From Romanomermis culicivorax (lineage: Eukaryota > Nematoda > Enoplea > Mermithida > Mermithidae), in NCBI GenBank assembly GCA_963922205.1, contig CAWUHX010000086.1, positions 806,001 to 870,000 of the forward strand: 64,000 bases of DNA, given 5' to 3'. The position numbers and the translations under genes are program-made. Below the pieces are notes generated by a model that saw only the letters and a program-made list of their open reading frames with translations, was not told the origin of the DNA and did not search any database. The first letter of the stretch is position 1; the number at the start of each line of letters is the position of its first letter. Positions 23,505 to 35,230 of this stretch are shown piece by piece.

Positions 23505-24077
23505 GCCGAAATCCAAAAGCCGAATCCTCGCAGAGGTCGACCTCGAAAAACTGCCGCCGTCCGAAGGACTAAAAAGACGGTCGCCGAAGGTTCGAGCGGT
23601 GATCAAGCCAATCCCGACGACGTAATCGGAACCATTGGTCGTAAACCAAGAACCAGGAGGGTCAAAACCACGTCTGTCCAGCGGGTGGGACGGCGCCGAA
23701 CCGCGGTCGAAAAAGCCGACGACGGCAAAAAGGAAATCCGCGGTCGAAAAGCGAAAATTTTCATTCCGGATTTAGATTTAGAAAGCGTAAACCGCGCCCA
23801 AAGTTTTGAACTTTTGGCGAAAATTTTCGATCGAGAAGCACGCCGGGAAAGGCGACGATTGAACAGGCACAACAACAAAGAGGTCGTCGTACCGGCGCCA
23901 TCGCCGCCAACCACTGGGGACGACAATTGTTTGGTAGGCGAAAGCAGCATCAAGGAGCCGCCGACGGTGTTCCAAGTGCGGGCTGAAAGCGGCGACGTCG
24001 TCAGCCTCGAAAAGACCATTGTGAACGAGAATCCGGAATCAAATGCGACGAATCGCGAAGAAGACACTGCCGTTTGA
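23505..24077 (+). CDS. Winged-helix/AT-hook protein, exon 3 with stop
   Basis: The acceptor CATTTTTAG precedes 23505 and the frame runs 190 codons to TGA at 24075-24077. Near its start is a canonical AT-hook core (RRGRPRK), followed about 30 residues later by a second hook-like GRKPRTRR and then further Arg/Lys clusters. AT-hooks bind the minor groove of AT-rich DNA. A moderately acidic, Ser/Val/Glu-containing tail closes the protein. The exon is much more GC-rich than its introns, which supports coding. Confidence 0.75.
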   Translation, partial: AEIQKPNPRRGRPRKTAAVRRTKKTVAEGSSGDQANPDDVIGTIGRKPRTRRVKTTSVQRVGRRRTAVEKADDGKKEIRGRKAKIFIPDLDLESVNRAQSFELLAKIFDREARRERRRLNRHNNKEVVVPAPSPPTTGDDNCLVGESSIKEPPTVFQVRAESGDVVSLEKTIVNENPESNATNREEDTAV

Positions 24078-24625
24078 ATATTATTTTTCCAACCTTAACA
24101 GCCCGTTTTTCCGCTTTTTCATCTAAATACTACTCGTACTTTTTTGTGAAAAATACCATAACCTGTGATATAAGTTAACTCCTTTGATTTTTCATTCAAA
24201 GTATTCACATTAAAATTTAACTTTTAATTCACTGTCGAAAGTCGTAAACTCAAAGCACGAACTGCTAATTGACAGTAACCGTCTATATACTGAGGAGAAA
24301 AGATTTTTTTCTACACTCCATTTTGAAATGATCGATGCAGCCATGCAGAAATGAGACTAGTGTCAATACGGAAAAAAGCTAGACCATGTAGTATACTAGT
24401 TTATAAGAAAATGCCCCGCTGGGGCAGAAAAAAAACTTGATTGGATATAGTTTTCATGCACGAAAAAGAAGTTGACTAGATTTTTGAGAACTTGAGTTGC
24501 GGTTAGAAAATATTCACATTTGCAATATTGGATTTTCATTCCTTCTCATTAAACAATTTTTCATGTCCATGAATATTGTGCAAAAAGCCGCATCTGTAAC
24601 CGTTTTGGCTCTAGTGATGAGGGTT
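24078..24625. repeat. Downstream flank with a partial repeat
   Basis: Sequence after the gene's stop codon. From about 24385 to 24590 it matches the left arm of the inverted-repeat element at 24856-26556 (ATGCCCC..GGGGCAG hairpin, TTGACTAGATTTTTGAGAAC, ATATTGGATTTTCATTCC). Confidence 0.45.
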
Positions 24626-24752
24626 CTAGGACAATTCGCCCCCAGCAATTTGTCCACCACAATTTGCCCCTGGCAATTCACCCCTACTGCAGTTCGCCCT
24701 CGGACAATTCGCCCCTGATCAATTCGCCCCCGGTAATTCACCCCTGGTATTA
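24626..24752. repeat. Minisatellite, CAATTCGCCCC units
   Basis: About seven degenerate units of 15-18 bp with core GACAATTCGCCCCC. The same minisatellite appears in the opposite orientation at 29238-29392. Confidence 0.7.
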
Positions 24753-24761
24753 TACATACCT

Positions 24762-24855
24762 ATAGTCTGTTTTTCTTGGAATACTTCTAAATAATGAAAG
24801 TGGGATGCAAGCAGTATTTCAGATTTTCACAATTTTCTGATAAACAATATATCAT
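24762..24855 (-). repeat. R1 repeat, partial copy
   Basis: This holds one end of R1 (TATAGTCTGTTTTTCTTGGA through CAGATTTTCACAATTTTCTG) in minus orientation. It abuts the inverted-repeat element that follows. Confidence 0.55.
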
Positions 24856-26556
24856 ACTAGTTTATTAGAAAATGCCCCGATATGGCAGAAAAAGGAGAAT
24901 ATACTTGCTTCGACAGTTGCCATGCTAGAAAAAGAAGTGGACTAGATTTTTGAGAACTTGGGTCAAAGTTGGAAAAAATTCACTTCCTTTATATTGGATT
25001 TTCATTCCTTCTCAAAAAAATTGTCTACGTCTGTGAAAAAGTATATTCTGCAGCATCATGCATTTTGTCCTTCAACTGGCATCAACTACAGTAAAATTTT
25101 TCTATATGAAAATTATATGCACATGACTTCAAATGTAAAGAAAAGGTAAACCAATAGCATTCTAACTCCCGACCAATTCAAAACTTCTGCCTCTCACACT
25201 AGCTGAAAAAAAGTGAGGTAGGCATTTTATAGTCATTTATAGAACCTGAGGTTGGTTGCACTAATCCAACATGAGGATAATCTCAACATCGGAAGTAAAT
25301 TGATGATCCTGAGTTTGAGCTAATTGTTATGTTCAAAATATTCTCTTCCAGTGCACAATAAATACTCACTTCAGGATTAACTACTACTGATGTGTGAGTT
25401 CGAGTTTGAGAATCGCAGACATTTTTATAGTTACTTGCTTTAGAGATAAGAAAATTATGCGAAAATGTTAGTTCAACCCGACAGTTCGAGTTGGGGATAA
25501 CCTCGACATTGAGCTCGTTATAATCCTGATGACATTGAAATTATACCGAACTTGATATCAAACCGAGTTGCTTTTTCGTTCGATATTATCTTGAGCTCGA
25601 GCTCAGATCCGTTTAGTGCAACTGGGCCTTGGTTACAGTTATTGGGCACTGATCTGCAAATGGGAGAACAGGGTAAAGCATACAAAAATGCACCTGATTC
25701 AGCCCTGCCTATATTAGGAGTGTGCGCAAAATCCCGTACCCGGTTCTCCTCGACTCTACTCGCAATCCCACGGCTACAGTACGACTTTTTTCAAAGCAAG
25801 ATCGGAGCGACAAAGATGGGTGAAATTGCTTCCCATTTGCAATCCTGCAAAAAGCGCTCTTTCTGCAAATTTCAGTTTAAATCGAAAAACTGTGAATGAT
25901 ACTATTTTGTTCAATAGTTAAATAGAAGAGAATAAATTTGTTTGCAGCTTGTAATCAGTAGAACTTACGGGGTGAATTCTATATGATATGTTATATAAAA
26001 TGAGTGAATGAAACGTATCTTGCACAATCAATTTTGTTCTTTGAAGACGTTATGCTGTGGCTCTTTTTTCCGAAAAAGCTGAATGGGATTTCATGTGCCA
26101 CTTTCCCTCAGTTGATTCCTTTTGTTGACACCAAATTCAGTAAAAATGTTTAACACAGTTGGAAGCAAACATGTGTGAGAGGGGACATGGGGGTACAAAC
26201 CTCCACAAGGGTTTTGAAACTGGAAAATTTGTTATGCAAAAAATTTTTTGGTCAACTTTTTTTGAATTTTTTGTCTCACAAAATGCCAAAACACCAAGGT
26301 CCACTCCTGTACCCTCCTAAAAATTTCAGAGATGCACATGCTTGGTTCAGCTGCAAAATATACTTTTTCACAGACATAAACAATTTTTTTGAGAAAGAAT
26401 GAAAATCCAATATAACGAAAGTGAATTTTTTCCAACTTTAACCAAAGTTCTCAAAAATCTAGTCCACTTCTTTTTCTAGCATGGCAACTGTCGAAGCAAG
26501 TATATTCTCCTTTTTTCTGCCCCATCGGGGCATTTTCTAATTAACTAGTTCCTCTT
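24856..26556. mobile_element. Element with about 200-bp inverted arms
   Basis: The arm 24856-25070 (ACTAGTTTATTAGAAAATGC, GACAGTTGCCATGCTAG, GTGGACTAGATTTTTGAG) is repeated in inverse orientation at about 26340-26556. The arms enclose 1.3 kb of non-coding DNA that itself holds a MITE at about 25250-25630. No target duplication or transposase was found. Confidence 0.55.
25250..25630. mobile_element. MITE with GTTGCACTAA ends
   Basis: The left end GGTTGCACTAATCC is inverted at the right as TTAGTGCAACTGG. The interior repeats GATCCTGAG/CTCGAGCTC-type motifs near both ends. No coding capacity. Confidence 0.5.
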
Positions 26557-26729
26557 TTTAGTGGGCCTCAACCATGCACGAAAACTTTCATAGAAGCACA
26601 TTGAAGTTTTAAATTTGGTCATCTGCGCTTCAAAAAAACAATCAAAAAACTTCAGGCAACGAATTCTCACCTCCGGCAAAAGTAAAGGACGTGTAAACCG
26701 CATATTACTTAAAAAACGTTGTAAAGATA
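26557..26729. other. Unique-looking AT-rich spacer
   Basis: Nothing recognisable between the inverted-repeat element and the satellite. Confidence 0.4.
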
Positions 26730-27440
26730 CTGAAAGGTGACCATATCTATTGAATTCCTCATGGTTTAGAATCCTTCAACCCAAAAAATCGCAGAAATAC
26801 CTTTGTTTACACAAATGACTTTTTTCATGTAAACTGACTCCGTTAATTGAATTTCCCATGGTCAGAAACATCTTCCCTCAAAAATCGCAGAAATACATTT
26901 GTTTACACTCAATTTGAATTAGTGTGTAAAGTGATCACTTTCATTAAATTCCCAGTGGTCGAAAACCCCTCCCACAAAATACTCACGAAAACAGGCTTGG
27001 TTAAATCCGGAATAATTTTTTTGTGTAAAGTGACACATCCGTTGAATTCACCACAGTCGAAAACCCCTTCCATAAAAATCACGAAAATACGTTTGTTTAC
27101 ATCAAATTCTCCGTGATCGAAAACCCCGTCCACCGGGAAATCACGAAAATACGTTTGTTTACACACGAGATAATTTTTGGTGTAAAGTGATCACATTCAT
27201 TGAATTCCTCGTGGTCGAAAATCCCCTCCACAAGAAAATTACGGCAGTACGCTTGTTTACACCGCGGATAATTTATTTGTGTAAAGTGAGGACGTCTATT
27301 GAAACCCCCCGCAGTCGAAAACTCCCTCCACTGAAAAATCACGGAAATACGCTTGTTTACACCCGGGATAATTTTTCGTGTAAAGTGACCGCGTCCATCA
27401 AATTCCCAATGGTCGAAAACCCTTGCAGCCCAAAAATCCC
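26730..27440. repeat. Tandem satellite, units of about 95-107 bp
   Basis: About eight degenerate units. Each contains GGTCGAAAACCCC, a TCACGAAAATACG block, then GTTTACAC...GATAATTTTT...GTGTAAAGTGA, where GTTTACAC and GTGTAAA(C) form a small inverted pair. One unit near 27090 has lost the second half. Open frames through the block on both strands come from the repeat period and are not genes. Confidence 0.75.
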
Positions 27441-29237
27441 AATAAGGCTATAGGTTTATTTGAAACGGCTAAAAAATTAGTAGTGCATTATGCTGCAAAA
27501 AATTATTTTTTTGAACCCATAAGTATTATATAACAAAATTGGGGAATTTGGCGTTTTCCGGAACTTTGGACAACCATATAATTGAATTGAGGCCATATTT
27601 CAAAAAAAAAATCGCATTTGAGATTACACCCCCAAGATGCTTAGGCCGAAGTATGAAGGTTGGATATGTCACACCGATTGCTGGGTATGGTGGAACTGGG
27701 GGGCCTTAAAAATTGCGTTTTTTACCTGTTTTTGGGGCCTCGTCAAGCACCACTTGCAGATAGAGGCGAAATGACGAAAGGCACCCCATAGTTTGCCCCT
27801 ATGTTCGATATTATGCAAAAAACCCGAAAGTTCTAGCTCTTGCCGTTTTGGCTCTAGAGGGGGGGACATGAAATTTGGGGGCCAAGTATATTATAGGTTG
27901 ACGCTGTCGCGCCACCTATGACAGGACTGGACATTTGTCAGCATACTGACCTCACTTTTAACAATTTTTCGAGTGAAAAATTTTAAAGTAAGAACTCCAT
28001 GTAATTTTTTTTGACGACGACAGTACTGATTTGTGTCACATTTCTATTTGGAAGCATTTTATAAAAACAAACTATAGGTTTTAGATTTAAAAGCAACTCC
28101 ATGATATGTTATGTAATATATCTCCAGACACTTCCCCTATTAGGTAACCATATTTTATGTGGAGCATAAAGGAGATGAAAAGATGATTTTTCACGTCGTC
28201 CTGTCTCCTATGTTTTCCTTTTTACTTTTTTACATTGTCTTTTTTCTTTTCTTTTCTGGTTGCATACATGTTTTCTTTTTCCAGCACCATTTTTTGTAAC
28301 TTTTTATCTGAATCCATGGAGAGCAATTAAGATTATGACAAAGTATCACAATTATTCTACATGTGACTCTATCGTGTTCTTCACTATCTTTTTTGTGACA
28401 ACTTTGTGGTGTACCAAAAACAAAAAAGAATAAAAATAGAAAAAACAGAAGAAAAATATAAAGGAAAAAAATAAGAAAAGGAGAATGAGTAAAAAGTAAT
28501 CAAAAAAATATAGAAGAAACTAAACAAGAAAGATGAAAGACAAAAAAAGGAATACAAGAAAAAAATTAAACGAAAAAAGGAACAAAAAACATAAAAAACA
28601 AATGCAGATCGAAGAACATAAACGACTCGCAATTCTGCTTATAAAATCCGTGTACACATTAAAATTCTGTGTAAATTCTCCCGGGTATTCACGCCATCAG
28701 ACTAAAATTTGGCATGGTTTCTGGAGATTAGGACACCATCATAACAAACCTGAAAAATATGGACTTGTAAATTGCCAGTGTTGAGATTTTTCACACATTT
28801 TTGGTCGAAATTGATTGTTTTCATTAAGATAAACTTTAGCTGCAAGCTTTCCTTTTGAACTCGAAGCCACACATTTTGTTTGAAAAACAACCGGCCACTT
28901 CAATTTTTAGCGAACTACTGCTCAAACGTCTGTATTGCTGACTGTAAGAGTAAAAAAGACTTATACTGACTTCGTACTAACCGCACCAGTAAAATCTTAT
29001 ATTCAAAGAAAATAAAAAAAATTGTTTCTGGACCTTTATTTGGAACATTGCTGTAAATCTTTTTCTTCTTGTACATAATACTTGCACTCTGCATGCAGAA
29101 TTCATGAATAGACATGCTATTTCGGCTGGAAAAAATGTCTAGGTTTTGTGTATGGATGTGTAGAAATGCTATTACATAACTGCCAACAACCTAGTGGACT
29201 TATTTTTAAATCTGAATTTTTTAAATTAAAAAACAGT
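27441..29237. other. Non-coding repeats, no gene
   Basis: Contains an R1-like fragment near 27940-28080 and T-rich (28190-28310) and A-rich (28410-28610) blocks that resemble foldback-element arms without the minisatellite. No supported coding sequence. Confidence 0.4.
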
Positions 29238-29392
29238 GAATTGGGGGTCAATTACTGGGGGGCGAATTGCTCAGGCTTGAATTGTGTTGGGGGCGAATTG
29301 TCCGGGGGCGAACTGCAGTGGGGGCGAATTACCAGGGGCGAATTGTCAGGAACGAATTGTGGGGGAAGAATTGCTGGGGGCGAATTGTCCGT
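29238..29392. repeat. Minisatellite, GGGGGCGAATTG units
   Basis: About eight degenerate units of 15-18 bp with core GGGGGCGAATTGTC. This is the reverse orientation of the array at 24626-24752. Confidence 0.7.
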
Positions 29393-29846
29393 ATCCCAGT
29401 ATGGTGAGACCCTAAAAAAGGGGTCCAAGTATGTTATAGATTGGTGCTACCAGAACATTCAAGAGAAAACAAATTTTAATACGTGGTCAGAAGTAGATTC
29501 GCTTTTCCTATGATGAAAAGATTTGGATTCTCCCAAAAAAAGTTTGTCTATTGTGAGGCCGTGTTGCCAGAAATTAAGGAACAGTTTGACGAGTCTTCGT
29601 CGTTCTGTGTTACAGATCGAAAAACTCTATAAAGCATAGAACACCTCAAACACAACTCCTTAGGAGAAATTATCTGACGTTCAAAAGTGAAAGAGTTCGC
29701 TTGCTGTGACAGATTTCAATACATTCCACTTTGTTAGCCATCACGGATGATCAACGAGCATACAATGTTATCAAAAAACGTCAAGCTGGAGAAACTATTA
29801 CTGTATGCCAACAAATTTCTAATCCTGATCAGCGATCTTTTTGTGC

Positions 29847-30200
29847 ACAGCGGCGTTTTTTAGCACGGATATTTGTGCCAATTGACGCATAAAAACTGCG
29901 GAAAGGTATTAGGCCAAAATGTGATAAAATTTTAACGTTTAACGCATTAATTTTTTGTAAAAATTGTCCTCAACCTATTTTTCAGCGGCATAACCAGGGT
30001 TGGCAACAGCGTTTTTTTGTGCACGGACATTTGTGCCAATTGGCACAAGAGGCCAAAAAAATTTGTGCCACTGGCACAAAAAAAATTTTTTACTAGAAAT
30101 ATACTGAATACTGCGGAAAAAATTTATGCCAAAAGTTTGATAAAAGCCCGTTTAAAATTCATTATTTTTTGGAAAAATCGTGCCCAACCTATTTTTCAGC
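29847..30200. repeat. GTTGGGCACGA-family repeat, two adjacent copies
   Basis: A degenerate copy (about 29847-29975) is followed by a fuller one (about 30005-30200). The second begins CAGGGTTGGCAACAGCG, holds TTGTGCCA/TGGCACAA palindromes and ends ATCGTGCCCAACCT. Same family as 5350-5560 and 7355-7556. Confidence 0.55.
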
Positions 30201-30482
30201 TAAACCATGTCAGTCAGATTAAAAAAAACTGTGCAAGAAAATAGTTCACGACGACTCTAAAACAAATGGAATGATGACACAATTTAAATAACTCCAGATG
30301 TTCAGGGAGTTCAAATCGATTCGATTTTCGACTACGAATATGAATTATCTAAGAGAAAATAAAGTCGAAAAATGTGTAAATTCTCGGTCGATATATTGTA
30401 CCATTACCAAACCAACGATATCGATTTTTCTATTTGAATCAATCAAACACAAAAAGTAAGAATTCCAGTTTTGAATCCGATC

Positions 30483-31072
30483 AATTATGTCGTGCGTGAG
30501 AAAATAGAAATAGATAGACGATGCAGATGAGAATTTAGCTGTGTAGCTCGACGATTTATCGCGCGTTTAGGAGAGACGTACGGAACGTAGAAGAGCGTGC
30601 GGAACGCTATGGACGAAACACTCGGAGTGTTTTATGAAATCAACGCAACGATAGTCGAACGCAGGAGATTGACGGGCTCGTAGAGAGCGCTGTGTCAATT
30701 TATCCAGGGATCTTCGCTCAGGTCGTCAAAGGTTTTCGGATGCCGAAACTCGCGTCGCGCTAACTTAATTGCTTAGGAGTTTCACTCGCTTATTCAAACT
30801 ATTTTCCAAATAGTTTGACTCAATCTAGAACACACTTTTCGCACAATTTACTAATGTACAAAACAGCCGCCACACACCTTTTCAGACAAACACCAAAACA
30901 CAACCGTTTGGCTACAGTACAACGCAATCTAATGAAAAACACTTTCATAATTTCTTCACGTTGTAGCCACGCCTCTTCGGTGGTCTCGTCACGATCTTTC
31001 CTATTCAAACTTGCCGATCTTTTTCGCAAACGACACGAGCTTTACAAATACGCCAAATCGCTCCACAACACT
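30483..31072 (-). repeat. 3' LTR of element 1
   Basis: On the minus strand it begins AGTGTTGTGG right after a purine tract and ends GCACGACATAATT. The same 13 bases end the 5' LTR just before the TGG of the primer-binding site at 42144. Length 590 bp. It contains the AAACTATTT..AAATAGTTT palindrome and ACACTCCGAGTGT, both shared with the decayed LTR at 10080-11650. The 5' boundary could alternatively be two bases further in (TGTTG). Confidence 0.7.
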
Positions 31073-31088
31073 CCTCCCCCTTTTGATC
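31073..31088 (-). promoter_or_regulatory. Polypurine tract of element 1
   Basis: On the minus strand the sequence reads AAAAGGGGGAGG directly before the 3' LTR, the usual position and composition of the plus-strand primer of LTR elements. Confidence 0.75.
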
Positions 31089-31418
31089 TAAATCGCCTCA
31101 AGCGATTTCCACGTGTCGTGGTGAATTGACGTTTTGATCGAATGAGAGCGTTTAGCTCGTTTTTAAGCAAGTTTCTTTCGACGATTTGTCTTTTCCGTTT
31201 CTCTACTCTGCGACACATACTACACAAACAAAGAAAGTTTAAACAATGTTATCACAAAAAATGTTACGGCACAAAATGATGAGCAAATGAAAACTAGTAT
31301 TTCACACCGAGAAATTTAAAATTTTAAGAGATTTGAAAGAAAAGATTCTAGTGGAAAAAGAATAAACTAGTGAAAGGAAAAGAGATGCGTTAGCATCGTG
31401 ATACTTATCCATTTTGAC

Positions 31419-32537
31419 TCATTTCAGCGGAAATCCGCGACCTTTAGGCAAAACTTTGACCGGGGTTTTGCTTGCTTTCAGAATACCCGGCGGGGGCATC
31501 TGTATCGGTTGGCTCGTAGTCGGCGCACGTGGGGCCAAAGCTCGTTGTGCGGCGCCCAATGATGTTCGCACTCCAACCGTCGATGGTTGAGCCGTCGCGG
31601 CCGTTGTCATAGTGATGATCGGGGCCGGTGTCATTTGATACTTTTGTGGTACGACCGCTTTTGCCTTTGCCATCGCGTCTTTCTTTTTCTTTTCTTCGGC
31701 TCGCTTGGATATTTCGATTTGATACTCGCGATGTATATCTTGGATGATAGCCTTTCTTTCTTCAGTCGCCGGATAATTCGGGGCTCGCGTATCGGTGAGG
31801 CATTGCAAGATGTAGCATAGAGCCATCAAATACGAATTATCGGTCGTTTTGTAATCATAAGCTTGTCTGGGGTGGAAGAGGAACAGCGTGAGCTGTGTTA
31901 TCACGATTGCGTTTTCAGCGCCGTAATACTTGTAGTAATCACACATCCAACTTAGAAGAACTGCAGTGAGTTCTTCTGTGCAATGCGGATCTCGTCGCAA
32001 ATATCGTGCTTGGAAATAGTCAGGAAAGTCCTGCGCTATTTGTTGCGAAGCCGCGGTGGCTTGACGTAAAATTACGGGATCGAAATCCAAATGAGCACGA
32101 TTGAAGTAATTAATGATAATTACTTCGTCGGTCGTTCTCGGTTGGATTTGAGCCGTAATAGGTGCTGTAGGTACGCTAGGGTACCGTTGTTCCGGCGGTG
32201 TACGCTGTCTACCATGTCGTCGATACGGAACTTTGTATTCTCGGACGGTTCGTTGCGATTTCTGTTGTTCGCTAGCAGTTTCCGCTTGCTGCGACGTTGT
32301 TGGTTCGTCGATCATCAGTTCGGAGCCAGCCGTCGGAGGCTGTTGGCCCTCTAACTGTTCTTTTCGCAATTGATTGCGTTTCAAGGCACTAGCCCATTCG
32401 ATTCTTTTTTGTCGATCTTTTGATTCGCTAGAATGTTCTCGTCCATATTCGCGATCTCGGTGAAATTTTCTAGGACGCTCGTTTGACGCGTATTCACCAT
32501 GTCGATATTTTCGACTGTCATAATCGTCGCTTTCCTT
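31419..32537 (-). pseudogene. ORF3 third segment: helical C-terminal region
   Basis: This frame continues ORF3 after the TGA at 32538-32540 and stays open 372 codons to the stop at 31419. The start of the segment continues the Arg/Ser/Asp-rich character of the end of the previous segment, so the stop interrupts one domain. A middle region of about 130 residues looks alpha-helical, with aromatic and Cys residues. It is followed by a Lys/Glu coiled-coil-like stretch and a Pro/Thr/Ala-rich basic tail. No family recognised. There is no ATG near the beginning; the frame would depend on readthrough, splicing or is dead. Confidence 0.45.
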
Positions 32538-33914
32538 TCAGGCAGTAGACCGCGAGGGTCGTTCTCGTGATCGTGATTTGGTTTCTTTTCGTTCTCTACT
32601 ACGAGTATCTTCTCGTGATTCGCGTCGTTTTTTAGGTGGAGGCACGTAATTAGGATCTTCTGGGTGAGTGTCCAGATAATCCTGTATTGTGCGCAGCTGT
32701 TTATCGATGGCATTTCGTCTGCGAAACAGTGAAAACTGATACGCTCTGACGTTGCGAATGGGTACACCGTGTTCATCGCACAGTCGATCGTCTTTCACCT
32801 CCAAAACTGGAGTGGCGGTTTCGGTACTGATCGGAGTAGAGGTGTCTTCCTCGTTTTTCTTCGGTATTCGGTATCGCGTAGGTACTATTTTCGGAGGTAC
32901 CATTTTCGTTTCGTCTTCTTCTACGTCATCAATTCGCGAAACATCATACATCGATGAGGTTTTCACCAACGCGGCTACCTCTTGTATGTTTCGTTTCTTT
33001 ATCTCCTCCGATTCCAATTCGAATGTACTGCTCGATAAGTTTTTGGATAACGGAGTTAACGAAGACGTGGTTTTAGTCGTCATTATAGGAGCAGTAATAT
33101 CAGCTGTGGATACGTCTTCTTCTTCGCTTTCGAGTTGTATAACATCGGTTTCGGACGGTAGTTCCGTTTTTACCGTGAACGATTCTTCAGCGGTTTGTTT
33201 GAGCAACGAATCGACGGCCATCGCCGTTTCTGTATCGAATTCGGTATCCGCGGTGGATTGTGTAGGAGCCTGTGTAGGCGTTTTCGTGGGGCTTTCTCCC
33301 GACAATATAGCGGTCGGTATTACGGGCAAATTCGAACTCATTGTCAAAATATGACTCAGCGGAAAGCAAGTGAGTTGCTCGCATTTTCTCGACATCAAAA
33401 TCGGCGAATTGTATGAAAAGTAGTAGTAGGGATTTTCCCTATACTTCTTTTTCGTTACAAGATCGGTTTCGTTGGAGACAGGGAAACTGTCGTTTTTGAA
33501 TACGATTTGACGCATAAAATATCGATTCGCGTATATCGGTCGTTTACTGTCGCTGCGACTCTTTTCGTTATAGGGCAAGCGACTAGCCCATTCCATTAGT
33601 TCAAATTCGAACGTACCGTCTCGTTTCACCCAATTTTGTTCGCAAATAAGATCTATGTCGATACTGTCACTTTTCGATAACAGTTTCGAGATCTCATTTT
33701 TGATGATGGCTCGCAATTCCATTTCAGAATGTGGGGAGCAGACGTGAGCCACTAGCGGCATAGTTCCGCGAACAGCGTTCATCCATTGATGATGATTCGG
33801 AAGTGCATAGAGCGGCGTTAGAGCCGGCTTTTCGGCGATCTGATGATCGCATTTTATTTCGTAGATCGGCCACGTTTCGGGTGGACCGTAGGTAGTGAAT
33901 GGATCGTTTACGAC
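32538..33914 (-). pseudogene. ORF3 second segment: unknown domain plus RS-rich tail
   Basis: In frame with the exonuclease segment and separated from it by a single TAA (33915-33917); open for 458 codons to TGA at 32538. Codons between the TAA and the first ATG (33782) still encode a protein-like sequence, so translation originally ran through. About the first 190 residues look folded (Trp, Tyr, Phe). Next comes a Thr/Ser/Glu-rich linker, then a basic Arg/Ser/Glu tail with repeated RE/RS/SR dipeptides, as in nuclear or RNA-binding proteins. Function unknown. Confidence 0.5.
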
Positions 33915-35230
33915 TTATTCAAAATTTATTTGTTTCGCTTCGTCGCTCGTCACCATGTTTTGATCTATTTCGGAAAGAAATAGCAACGACATTGGTGCGC
34001 CGACTTCGTGATGGATACTAACTACGTCATTGGAGCGTAAAGCTCGCTCTATAACTCTCGCGCATACAGCGGCGTCGTCATACGGTTCAATTTTTCCGTC
34101 GTCGGTCAAAGAAGACGTGTTGTTTTTGCTACCTTTTATCGTCCGTAGTTTCATCGGATGCATTTTCAATCCGAGTGGTTTAGTGGAGTGCTCCACGTTT
34201 ACATGATTATACATGCAGTATCGCATGTTCGGGACGTTATAGTCGTAGTATATGATTCGATTTAACGCCAAGATTTCGTCGCGCATGATCGCATGCAGCA
34301 TACTTTTCGAGAGCGTCGGATCTACGACGCCGAAAGCGCCCTTTTCGTCGCCTTCGCGATCGACGTTTGCGTTGTCATACAAATTTTGCGTAGCAATGTG
34401 TATGTATTCGGGCGGCAAGAAATCGTGCGGGAAGATTTGTATATTGTTGTAGACGCTGTCTACGAAGCCGTAGCGCCCGTACGCTAAAAACATTAGTATC
34501 GGATAATACGCGTCTAGAATCGAATACGTCAACACTTGTTCGTCGGGTTTGCCTGCTTGGGCGATGCGATCATTTGCTTGCGGAAAATACAACGTGTAGC
34601 GTTCTACGTCTAGCGCGAACGCGTCGGCAACGATTCCTTTCAATTTTTTGTTTTCGGGGCACAAGCCGATCAGACGAGCTCTTTCCCACTTTTCGGGTGA
34701 GCGTTCGATATTTTCTAGTATTATCTGGACGTGGACCAGTATACTAGGCGCGAGCACGTTAGAGTGCGTTTTTCGAGCGTCGGAAGAGTAATACTCGCGT
34801 CCGTGCATGTCTTTGAGACATTTCCAATCATCGGCTTGATCGAATCCGATTACGATCGTTTTAGGGGCCGACACGAACTCGTAGAAGGCCGTCCAATCAT
34901 CGGGTGTCGCCGTTAAGGCGTCGAACATTATAGTGTATCCAGTGGGAAAACCCAGCTGGACGAACCGAGCAACGTGGGTCGCGTTCTGGTTCACTATATT
35001 CATCTTCGTTTTCTTGTGTATGTATAGTTGAGTAGTCGAGATTTTTTCGACGTCGAATCCGACTAGCACATGGCCGCGGAAGTTCGGTTTTGCGTATGCC
35101 GATAGGGTGCCTTTCAACTCTCCGCTCTCAACGTATTGAGGATCGCGTAGCACGTTGAGCGGTCTTGCATATACCGTCTCGAACCAACGTTCGAATTCCG
35201 TGATTCAGATCATTCTTTTGATATTGTACT
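33915..35230 (-). pseudogene. ORF3 first segment: DEDDy 3'-5' exonuclease domain
   Basis: Exon 2 of ORF3 follows a TTTTTTAG acceptor. Counting from the GTG codon at 35153, the DEDDy signatures are present in order: Asp34 and Glu36 in a GFDVE motif, Asp108 or Asp109 in GFDQADDW, and Tyr210...Asp214 in a YSILD motif. The conserved helix before the last motif also fits the RNase D/WRN type. Such enzymes trim 3' ends of RNA or single-stranded DNA using two metal ions. Related DEDDy ORF3s are reported in bdelloid rotifer LTR and Penelope-like elements. The frame has a TGA at 35205-35207, eight codons after the acceptor, and ends at TAA 33915-33917. With only single-stop interruptions, it may be recently inactivated or recoded. 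Confidence 0.7.

Noticed and set aside
26847-27453. Several 80-90 codon ORFs on both strands
   Set aside because: They coincide with the tandem satellite period and appear on both strands equally.
32752-33354. 200-codon plus-strand frame opposite ORF3
   Set aside because: Ser/Val-rich mirror of the coding strand; no domain and no start or splice context.
12174-35207. Reassigned stop codons in this genome
   Set aside because: The 2,016-codon gag-pol and the 1,711-codon pol frame use TGG for Trp and contain no internal stops; the few in-frame stops fit local decay or recoding.
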